From Limnohabitans sp. Rim47 (GTDB lineage Bacteria; Pseudomonadota; Gammaproteobacteria; Burkholderiales; Burkholderiaceae_C): 64,000 nucleotides of DNA. The first letter of the stretch is position 1, and every line of letters starts with the position of its first letter. This document shows positions 58,417 through 64,000 of the stretch, in pieces. Where the stretch lies: NCBI RefSeq assembly GCF_001517545.1, contig NZ_FBYA01000001.1, forward strand, positions 557,268 through 621,267, read 5' to 3'. Made by a program: the position numbers and the translations under genes. A model generated the notes under the pieces. That model was given only the letters and a program-made list of their open reading frames with translations. It did not search any database and was not told where the DNA came from.

Positions 58417-58437
58417 TGCGGTGGCATCATACCGGGC
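58417..58437. promoter_or_regulatory. 21-bp divergent gap of DUF2069 and yihY
   Basis: ATCATA at 58426-58431 reads TATGAT on minus (9 nt before the DUF2069 ATG), and CATCAT at 58425-58430 lies 7 nt before the yihY ATG on plus. Both -35 regions would have to lie inside the opposite coding sequence. Confidence 0.4.
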
Positions 58438-59688
58438 ATGCAATCTTCCCTGTCCAAGACCACTTTGCGCGCCCAAGTCGCTGTTTGGTGGCAAGAGCTG
58501 TCTGTTTTTCCGTGGCGTCAGATGGCCGGTGTTTTGGCCGAACGCTTTCGCGATGCCCGATTGGGTGTGAGCGCGAGTTCGCTCACCTTCACCACCGTGC
58601 TGGCTTTGGTGCCTTTGTTTGCGGTGGGTTTGGCCGTGTTTGCGGCGTTCCCGGTGTTTGGCAAGTTCCAAGACACGATCCAACGCTGGCTGATTGAGAG
58701 CTTGGTGCCTGAGAGCATCGCCCGCCAGGTGCTGAGCTACCTGACGCAGTTTTCCCGAAAAGCCAGCCGTTTGGGCTCGGCGGGCCTGGTGGCGGTGTTG
58801 CTGTCTGCGGTTTTTTTGATGGTGACGATCGAGCGCACTTTGGGCCAGATTTGGCGCTTGCGTCGTCAGCGGCCATTGCCGCAAAGGGTGCTGCTGTATT
58901 GGTCTGCCATCACCTTGGGGCCCTTGCTTTTGGGCGGTAGCTTGGCCATCACCTCTTATGTGGTGACCGCTTCGCGCGATGTGGTGGATGTGCTGCCGGG
59001 CTCCGTCCGCTGGTTGCTCGACAGTTTTGAATTTTTGTTGCTGACCGCTTGCGTGAGTGGCTTGTACTTTTATGTGCCCTACACCCGTGTGCGTTGGCGT
59101 CATGCCATCACGGCCGGATTTTTTGTGGCGGGCGGGCTGGAGCTGGCTAAAAAGTTGCTGGCTATTTACCTTTTGCAGGTGCCCACTTACTCGGTCATTT
59201 ATGGCGCTTTTGCAGCGTTGCCGATTCTGCTCGTCTGGATTTATGTCACCTGGCTGATTGTGTTGCTGGGGGCTGTGCTCGCTTCCAGTCTGCCCGAGCT
59301 GGGCCGGCAAGCCTGGCGCAAGCCCGAAGGCGCGGGTTGGAGCTTTCGCTTGGCTTTGGAGATCTTGGCCGAGCTGAATGCGGCCAAAGCCTGCGCGCAT
59401 CGCGGCTTCAGCACCGATGATCTGGCCGAGCGCTTGCGTGTGGAGCCGAGCGAGCTCAGGCAAGTGCTGGAGGTGTTGCAAAGTTTGGACTGGGTTGGCC
59501 GCTTGACTGAACAGAACGACCAAGGGCAAGCCCGCCAAGTGCTGTTGATTGACCCCATGCAGGCCAGCGTGGCCCCGTTGGCCGACCGGCTGTTGGTGCT
59601 CAGGGTCTCTGCTGCCGATCCCGTGTGGGTGCAGACAGCGCTTGACCAGATTTGCGTGGCGCAGTTACTGCCTCAACCTACACCCTGA
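58438..59688 (+). CDS. YihY/virulence factor BrkB family membrane protein
   Basis: 416 residues, an inner-membrane protein of the YihY (UPF0761) family, once misnamed RNase BN. Six membrane helices are visible between about 40 and 280, with LGVSASSLTFTTVLALVPLFAVGLAVFAAFP, WSAITLGPLLLGGSLAI, GLYFYVPYTRVRWRHAITAG and LPILLVWIYVTWLIVLLGA. The extra C-terminal 120 residues form a winged-helix-like cytoplasmic domain (FSTDDLAERLRVEPSELRQV), present in Burkholderiales homologues. Function is unknown. Confidence 0.9.
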   Translation: MQSSLSKTTLRAQVAVWWQELSVFPWRQMAGVLAERFRDARLGVSASSLTFTTVLALVPLFAVGLAVFAAFPVFGKFQDTIQRWLIESLVPESIARQVLSYLTQFSRKASRLGSAGLVAVLLSAVFLMVTIERTLGQIWRLRRQRPLPQRVLLYWSAITLGPLLLGGSLAITSYVVTASRDVVDVLPGSVRWLLDSFEFLLLTACVSGLYFYVPYTRVRWRHAITAGFFVAGGLELAKKLLAIYLLQVPTYSVIYGAFAALPILLVWIYVTWLIVLLGAVLASSLPELGRQAWRKPEGAGWSFRLALEILAELNAAKACAHRGFSTDDLAERLRVEPSELRQVLEVLQSLDWVGRLTEQNDQGQARQVLLIDPMQASVAPLADRLLVLRVSAADPVWVQTALDQICVAQLLPQPTP

Positions 59689-59780
59689 TGCCGTACCCAG
59701 CGCATTTGTCATGCCCGGCATATTTGCCACAGCACCCTATTTTTTCACCAAGCAGATTTCTCATGCCAATCAGATTTGTC

Positions 59781-59801
59781 ATACCCGGCTAGACCGGGTA
59801 T
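59781..59801. repeat. Small ATACCCGG...CCGGGTAT hairpin
   Basis: ATACCCGG and CCGGGTAT form an 8-bp stem with a 5-nt loop, preceded by TTTGTC. A similar TTTGTCATGCCCGGC fragment occurs at 59707-59721. It resembles the widely dispersed GTCAT-type intergenic hairpins of Proteobacteria. Confidence 0.65.
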
Positions 59802-59822
59802 CCACGGCAACCTAAGGCATGG

Positions 59823-59900
59823 ACCCCCGATCGAGTCGGGGGTGACAAGTCGGGTTTTTGTCGGGTGACAAGTCAGTTTGTGTCGGGTGACAAGTCAAGG
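59823..59900. repeat. Composite repeat: CCCCCGAT hairpin plus 22-bp tandem array, second copy
   Basis: ACCCCCGA and TCGGGGGT (59823-59843) with a 5-nt loop, followed by three units of 22-23 bp built on GTCGGGTGACAAGTC. Same architecture as at 38329-38540, but the tandem unit differs in sequence. It fills the gap between yihY and the convergent Mpo1-like gene. Confidence 0.75.
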
Positions 59901-59914
59901 TGAGTCGGGGCTGT

Positions 59915-60226
59915 TTAAAAACTGACCCGGCCGCGCCACATGTCGCGGTACATCACCCAGTCGCCCATGAAACTGTAAAGCGGGCGTTTGAAGCTGGCGG
60001 GCTTGTTTTTCTCGAACACAAAGTGCCCGATCCAAGCACAGCCATAGCCGCACAGCAGGCCATACAAAAAGTACTGGGGCTTGCCCGTGATGGCCAGCAT
60101 GGCCAGGCACAGCAGCGACAGCGTGCTGCCCACAAAGTGCAGGCGGCGGCAGGCGCGGTTGTTGTGCTCGCTCAGGTAAAACGGGTAAAACTCGGCAAAG
60201 CTGGCGTGTTGAACGGCATCGGTCAT
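59915..60226 (-). CDS. Mpo1-like (DUF962) non-heme dioxygenase
   Basis: 103 residues. The family start FYPFYLSEHNNRACRRLH with His21 and His30, and IGHFVFEKNKPASFKRP with the conserved His and Glu, match DUF962. The yeast member Mpo1 is an Fe(II) dioxygenase acting in alpha-oxidation of 2-hydroxy fatty acids. Two hydrophobic helices (about 33-68) suggest membrane location. GGAG lies 6 nt before the ATG. It follows the cytochrome P450 gene by 17 nt. Confidence 0.88.
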   Translation of the reverse strand: MTDAVQHASFAEFYPFYLSEHNNRACRRLHFVGSTLSLLCLAMLAITGKPQYFLYGLLCGYGCAWIGHFVFEKNKPASFKRPLYSFMGDWVMYRDMWRGRVSF

Positions 60227-60243
60227 GGTGGCTCCTTGCGTGC

Positions 60244-61584
60244 TCAGACTGTTTGAAATGGCGCATTCAAAAAACCACGGAACCTCGCCCGCCCACCGCG
60301 CTGCGGCAGTTGCGTGAGCTGGTAGTGGGGAAATCGCTGCAAAAACCGGCCGATGGCAATGCGGCCTTCGAGCCGGGCCAAGCTCAGTCCCGCGCACTGG
60401 TGCACGCCAAAGCCGAAAGCCAGGTGCTTGTTGCCGGTGCGGCGCAGGTTCAGTTGTTCGGGTTGGTCATACACCGCCGGGTCGCGGTTGGCAGCACCCA
60501 TGCACAGCGTGACCAAGGCCCCGGCAGGCAGATCGACACCATTGACCTGCGTGGCTTGTAAAGCGCGTCGGTTGCCCAGCTGGTTGGACGATTCAAAACG
60601 CAAGAATTCATCAACGGCCAAACCTAAAATGTGCGCTCGGTCGTCATCGCTGGTGGCGGCTTTCAGATCGGCCTGGAGTTGTTTTCGCTGCTCAGGCCAT
60701 TCTTGCAGCGTGATGAGCGCGTTGCCGATCAGGTTGGTGGTGGTTTCGTGACCGGCGTTGAGCAAAAACACGCAGTTTTGCAGCAGCTCAACCTCGCTCA
60801 GGGCTTCACCGCTTATTTCGCCCTCTTTTTCTCCCTGAATCAACCGGGTCAGCACATCGTGCTCCGGGTCACCGGGGTGCTGGCGACGATGCGCCACCAG
60901 CTCGCGCAGATAGGCCAGAAATTCGTTGACGCTGCGGTTGCCATGCGCTTCTTGTTCGGGTGTGAGGGCGGGTTCCAGCGCACCCAAAATGGCCAAAGAC
61001 CAGCCGCGCAAGGGTTCGCGATCGGCGTGTGGCACGTCCAGTAAATTGCCGATGATCTCGACCGGAATGGCCGATGCAAAGTCTTCAATCAGATCGCCGC
61101 CACCCCGCTCTTGCAGCCGGTCCAGCAGGCCGTCCACCAGTTGTACCAGTCCGGGCTCCATGGCCTCAATGGCCCGGCGGGTGAGGGCGCCCATGATCAG
61201 CCTTCGCACGCGGGTGTGACGTGGTGCGTCATTGAAGACCAGGCTGTTGGTGTGGTGCTCGAACAGCGGTGCCACGCCACCCGCTGAGGTGAAAGGCGGT
61301 TCATTGAACGGAGCGTGGTTGTATTTGGGGCCGAACTCGACTTGCTTGTCTGAGCTGAACACCTTGGCATCGCGGTAAACCGCCACCAGATCGGCATGGC
61401 GCGTGAGGAAATACGAGCCGTCGGACATGCGTTTGAAGGGCTCGGTCTCTCTCAGCGCGGCATAGACCGGATAGGGGTTGTCCAGAAAATCGCGGGGCAG
61501 AGCACGCAGGTCCAGCGATTGGGCAATTTCGTGTGCCCTGTCTGCCGACAGCGCCGGGGTGATGCTGGAAATCAGTGTGTTCAT
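60244..61584 (-). CDS. Cytochrome P450
   Basis: 446 residues, soluble bacterial type. I-helix LLNAGHETTTN near 285, ExxR in DEFLRFES, heme loop LAFGFGVHQCAGLSLARLE with Cys397 as the thiolate ligand. The N-terminal portion has DFLDNPYPVYAALRE and FTSAGGVAPLF before the B/C region. No ferredoxin or reductase gene is adjacent, so electrons must come from elsewhere. It lies 40 nt after the hydrolase gene, with a REP-like hairpin in between, and 17 nt before the Mpo1-like gene. Confidence 0.95.
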   Translation of the reverse strand: MNTLISSITPALSADRAHEIAQSLDLRALPRDFLDNPYPVYAALRETEPFKRMSDGSYFLTRHADLVAVYRDAKVFSSDKQVEFGPKYNHAPFNEPPFTSAGGVAPLFEHHTNSLVFNDAPRHTRVRRLIMGALTRRAIEAMEPGLVQLVDGLLDRLQERGGGDLIEDFASAIPVEIIGNLLDVPHADREPLRGWSLAILGALEPALTPEQEAHGNRSVNEFLAYLRELVAHRRQHPGDPEHDVLTRLIQGEKEGEISGEALSEVELLQNCVFLLNAGHETTTNLIGNALITLQEWPEQRKQLQADLKAATSDDDRAHILGLAVDEFLRFESSNQLGNRRALQATQVNGVDLPAGALVTLCMGAANRDPAVYDQPEQLNLRRTGNKHLAFGFGVHQCAGLSLARLEGRIAIGRFLQRFPHYQLTQLPQRGGRARFRGFLNAPFQTV

Positions 61585-61586
61585 GT

Positions 61587-61614
61587 TGTAGGCGCGAGCC
61601 CATGCTCGCGAATG
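61587..61614. repeat. REP-like hairpin, third copy
   Basis: TGTAGGCGCGAGCCCATG followed by CTCGCGAATG; GCGCGAG can pair with CTCGCG. It occupies the short hydrolase/P450 gap inside an otherwise tightly packed run. Confidence 0.65.
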
Positions 61615-61624
61615 TCCGTCAGGG

Positions 61625-62461
61625 TCATGGCTTCAAAAAATCCTTGAACGATTGCAAAACGCCCTCTGGCGCTTCGGTCATGAGCGAATGGCCTGCGGGC
61701 AGCTTGACCACCGTGGGTTTGCCGCACAGGTCGATCAGGCTTTGCGCTGATTTGGGCGGCGTCATTTGGTCGGCACTGCCCAGCACAAACAGGGTGGGGC
61801 AGGTCACCAGGGGCATGGCCGCTTCGGCACCTTGGTAGTCGTCGCAGGCTTTGAACCCGGTGTGGAACACATTGACCAGCGTGTTGCTGGCCAGTACGCG
61901 GCGCATCAGCGCCTTGCTGCCGCCATACAGCCAAGTGCCCGGACCGAGGGCAGAGGGGGGCGGTGCCAGCGTGGAATGCGAAAAACGGTTGACCATGTCG
62001 ATGGCCTTGAAAGGTGCGCTGACCGACAAATCGAGCAGGGCGGGCGACACGCGCATGGGGTAGGCCGTGCCCACCATCATCAGGTGGCTTACACGGCCGG
62101 GATGCGCCTCTGAATCGCGTGCTGCGGCTTCGAGGGCAATGAGCGAGCCCAAGCTGTGGCCGATCAGCGCGGCCTTTTCAATCTTCAGGGCATCGAGCAG
62201 CGCGATGACGGTGTTGGCCGCTTCTTGCACGCTGTGCGGCGGCGGACCTTCGCTTTTGCAGTGCCCCGGCAGATCAATCGCCAGCACGTTCCAGCCGTGG
62301 TGGGCGAGGTAGCGGGTTTGCAAGATCCAGACGCTGTGGTCGTTCAGCACGCCATGGATGAACACGGCGGTGGGCTGGGCCGGGTTGAAGGGCTTGCCCC
62401 CGGTGTAGGCGTAAAGCAGGTGGCCCCGAACAGAGATTTTCATGGACGTGCTCATCCTCAT
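61625..62461 (-). CDS. Alpha/beta hydrolase
   Basis: 278 residues. Oxyanion region FIHGVLNDHSVW, nucleophile GHSLGS near residue 101, Asp in FVLGSADQMTPP and His in LPAGHSLMTEAPE. An esterase or thioesterase-like role is plausible. The ATG at 62461 overlaps the metY stop by 4 nt; ATG 62455 and 62443 are alternatives, the last one preceded by AGGA. Part of the metY-hydrolase-P450-Mpo1 run. Confidence 0.9.
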   Translation of the reverse strand: MRMSTSMKISVRGHLLYAYTGGKPFNPAQPTAVFIHGVLNDHSVWILQTRYLAHHGWNVLAIDLPGHCKSEGPPPHSVQEAANTVIALLDALKIEKAALIGHSLGSLIALEAAARDSEAHPGRVSHLMMVGTAYPMRVSPALLDLSVSAPFKAIDMVNRFSHSTLAPPPSALGPGTWLYGGSKALMRRVLASNTLVNVFHTGFKACDDYQGAEAAMPLVTCPTLFVLGSADQMTPPKSAQSLIDLCGKPTVVKLPAGHSLMTEAPEGVLQSFKDFLKP

Positions 62462-63759
62462 GACCCCGCTTTTTCGGCAGCTTTCAGCGCCTTCTTCAAG
62501 TCATCGATCAAGTCGGCAGGGTCTTCCAGACCGATCGACAAACGAATGGTGCCGGGACCAATGCCGCTGGCCACCAGGGCCTCGTCTGTCATGCGGAAAT
62601 GCGTGGTGCTGGCCGGGTGGATCACCAGACTGCGGCAATCGCCCACATTGGCCAGGTGACTGAAGACCTTGAGGGCTTCGATGAATTTTTGGCCTTGGGC
62701 GCGGGAGCCTTTGATGTCGAAGCTGAACACCGAGCCTGCACCGCGCGGCAACAGTTTTTGCGCCAGCGCATGCGAAGGGTGGCTTTCCAGCATCGGGTGG
62801 CCCACGCGGCTGACCAGCGGGTGTGCGGCCAAAAACTCGACCACTTTGGCGGTGTTCTCCATGTGCCGGGCCATGCGCAGGGGCAGGGTTTCGATGCCTT
62901 GCAAAATCAGCCAAGCCGTGTGCGGGCTCATGCAAGCGCCAAAGTCGCGCAGGCCCTCGCGCCGCGCCCGCAGCAAGAAAGCGCCCACGGTGCTTTCTTC
63001 GCTAAAGACCATGTTGTGAAAGCCTTCGTAGGCTTGGCTGAGTTCGGCAAATTTGCCCGATTTGTCCCAGTCAAAGCTGCCGCCATCGACCACCGCACCA
63101 CCCACCACCGTGCCGTGGCCCGACAAAAACTTGGTGGCTGAGTGGTAGACCAGATCGGCCCCATGGTCAAAGGGCTTGATGAGCCAGGGCGAGGTGAGGG
63201 TGGAGTCGACCAACAGGGGCACACCCGCTGCGTGGGCGATGGCGCTCACGGCTTCGATGTCCAGCACGTCCATGCCGGGGTTGCCCACGGTCTCTCCAAA
63301 AAACAGTTTGGTGTTGGGGCGTATGGCGGCTTTCCATGCGTCCAAATCACCGGGTTTGACAAAGGTGGTGCTGATGCCGAAGCGGCTCAGGGTGTAGTGC
63401 AGCAAGTTGTGTGAGCCGCCGTACAAAGCGCTCGACGCCACAATGTGCGAGCCCGCGCCCATGAGGGTGGCCACGGCCAGGTGCAGTGCGGCCTGGCCGC
63501 TGGAGGTGGTGATGGCGCCGATGCCGCCTTCCAGCGCCGCCACACGTTGCTCCAGCACCGCATTGGTCGGGTTGCTGATGCGGCTGTAGACATGGCCCGG
63601 GCGCTCCAGATTGAAAAGGGCGGCCGCTTGGTCGGTGGATTCAAAAACAAACGAGGTGGTGAGATGAATTGGCACGGCCCGTGCGCCGGTGCTGGGGTCG
63701 GGGGCCGCACCGGCATGCAGGGCCAAAGTGTCAAAACCGGGATCGCTGTAACCAGCCAT
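62458..63759 (-). CDS. metY: O-acetylhomoserine sulfhydrylase
   Basis: PLP enzyme of direct sulfhydrylation giving homocysteine. 433 residues, the typical MetY length. FDTLALHAG start, SRISNPTNAVLEQRVAALEGG, TTSSGQAALHLAV, and the PLP lysine in VYHSATKFLSGHG, then NVGDCRSLVIHPASTTH. GGAGG lies 8 nt before the ATG at 63759. First gene of the run that continues with the hydrolase. Confidence 0.94.
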   Translation of the reverse strand: MAGYSDPGFDTLALHAGAAPDPSTGARAVPIHLTTSFVFESTDQAAALFNLERPGHVYSRISNPTNAVLEQRVAALEGGIGAITTSSGQAALHLAVATLMGAGSHIVASSALYGGSHNLLHYTLSRFGISTTFVKPGDLDAWKAAIRPNTKLFFGETVGNPGMDVLDIEAVSAIAHAAGVPLLVDSTLTSPWLIKPFDHGADLVYHSATKFLSGHGTVVGGAVVDGGSFDWDKSGKFAELSQAYEGFHNMVFSEESTVGAFLLRARREGLRDFGACMSPHTAWLILQGIETLPLRMARHMENTAKVVEFLAAHPLVSRVGHPMLESHPSHALAQKLLPRGAGSVFSFDIKGSRAQGQKFIEALKVFSHLANVGDCRSLVIHPASTTHFRMTDEALVASGIGPGTIRLSIGLEDPADLIDDLKKALKAAEKAGS

Positions 63760-63873
63760 GAAGGGCCTCCGCAAAAAGAATGTGTCCGACAGGCTGGCGG
63801 CCTGCCGTTCGGTGTTCATTGTGGGCTATATTGATATCGAATCTCAACCGGATCGACCCTCAGGAGACACACC

Positions 63874-64000
63874 ATGAAAGTCAGCGACATCCTCCGCGTC
63901 AAAGGCGGCACCTTGTTCACGGTTCAGGCCGACGAACCTTTGTCCCGTGCCATGAACGACATGGCCGAAAAAGACCTCGGCTCTTTGGTGGTCATGGCCA
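63874..64000 (+). CDS. CBS-domain protein (3' end outside the window)
   Basis: Only 42 residues are visible, beginning MKVSDILRVKGGTLFTVQAD and continuing through AMNDMAEKDLGSLVVM, the start of a CBS domain as in small two-CBS regulatory proteins. CAGGAG lies 8 nt before the ATG. Divergent from metY; TATATT at 63827-63832 could be its -10. Confidence 0.8.
   Translation, partial: MKVSDILRVKGGTLFTVQADEPLSRAMNDMAEKDLGSLVVMA

Noticed and set aside
1..64000. tRNA, rRNA or known riboswitch genes
   Set aside because: No T-loop/anticodon-like cloverleaf, rRNA signature or recognisable riboswitch core was found by eye; a covariance-model scan would be decisive.

Overview
The window reads as a chromosomal segment of a betaproteobacterium in the order Burkholderiales, most likely a freshwater Comamonadaceae of the Limnohabitans/Rhodoferax/Polaromonas kind. 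This rests on gene content and protein character (Bug/TctC receptor, BamC, pob genes, two BCAA-type substrate-binding proteins, salicylate-5-hydroxylase-like oxygenase, high GC, densely packed genes). It is an inference, not a phylogenetic placement. I see no rRNA, tRNA, CRISPR array, prophage or insertion sequence. About 67 protein genes account for nearly all the sequence, and two of them are cut by the window edges (miaA and a CBS-domain gene).

Layout. 1-4.4 kb: miaA, a Bcr/CflA drug exporter and mutL on the minus strand. 4.4-11.6 kb: dedA and a sugar module split over two divergent units: binding protein, permease and PfkB kinase on minus; ATPase, RbsD/FucU mutarotase, ROK regulator and fructose-6-phosphate-aldolase-type enzyme on plus. 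11.5-13.5 kb: tsaE-amiC, which in many Proteobacteria lie directly before mutL-miaA; the sugar module and dedA appear to have been inserted between them. 13.5-38 kb: housekeeping genes: queG, an AEC carrier, a Bug receptor, xerD, a DUF455 gene, a gamma-carbonic anhydrase, hslO, the pyrG-kdsA-DUF1330-eno-ftsB-P-loop chain, coaBC, dut, an SlyD-like isomerase, a JmjC ribosomal oxygenase, a small lipoprotein, bamC-dapA, a transporter/small ORF/methyltransferase operon, and parE-parC. 38-46 kb: tag, a LysR-type regulator with two DNA-binding domains, a binding protein/hydrolase/SnoaL operon, lemA-TPM, hsp20 and a short CoA-transferase. 46-58 kb: aromatic catabolism and uptake: pobA/pobR, then an operon of Rieske oxygenase alpha and beta subunits, ferredoxin and a full LivHMGF importer, with a divergent LysR regulator, a second binding protein and a GlcD-like oxidase. 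58-64 kb: DUF2069/yihY, then metY, hydrolase, cytochrome P450 and an Mpo1-like dioxygenase in one minus-strand run, and the start of a CBS-domain gene.

How it fits together. The sugar module plausibly imports a hexose, equilibrates its anomers, phosphorylates it and cleaves the ketose phosphate by an aldolase that carries the fructose-6-phosphate-aldolase active-site residues. The oxygenase/importer operon couples uptake of an aromatic acid to its first oxidation, but no dedicated reductase gene is present.

What stands out. (1) A dozen genes have a -10-like hexamer ending 6-9 nt before the start codon, as expected for leaderless mRNAs; several are divergent pairs with only 21-37 bp between start codons. 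(2) Three intergenic repeat families occur: hairpins with a constant loop core but unrelated stems; Pseudomonas-type REP-like hairpins; and a CCCCCGAT...TCGGGGG hairpin followed by 21-23-bp tandem repeats. (3) A 39-codon membrane ORF overlaps the stop of a transporter gene. (4) One LysR-type regulator carries a duplicated DNA-binding domain.
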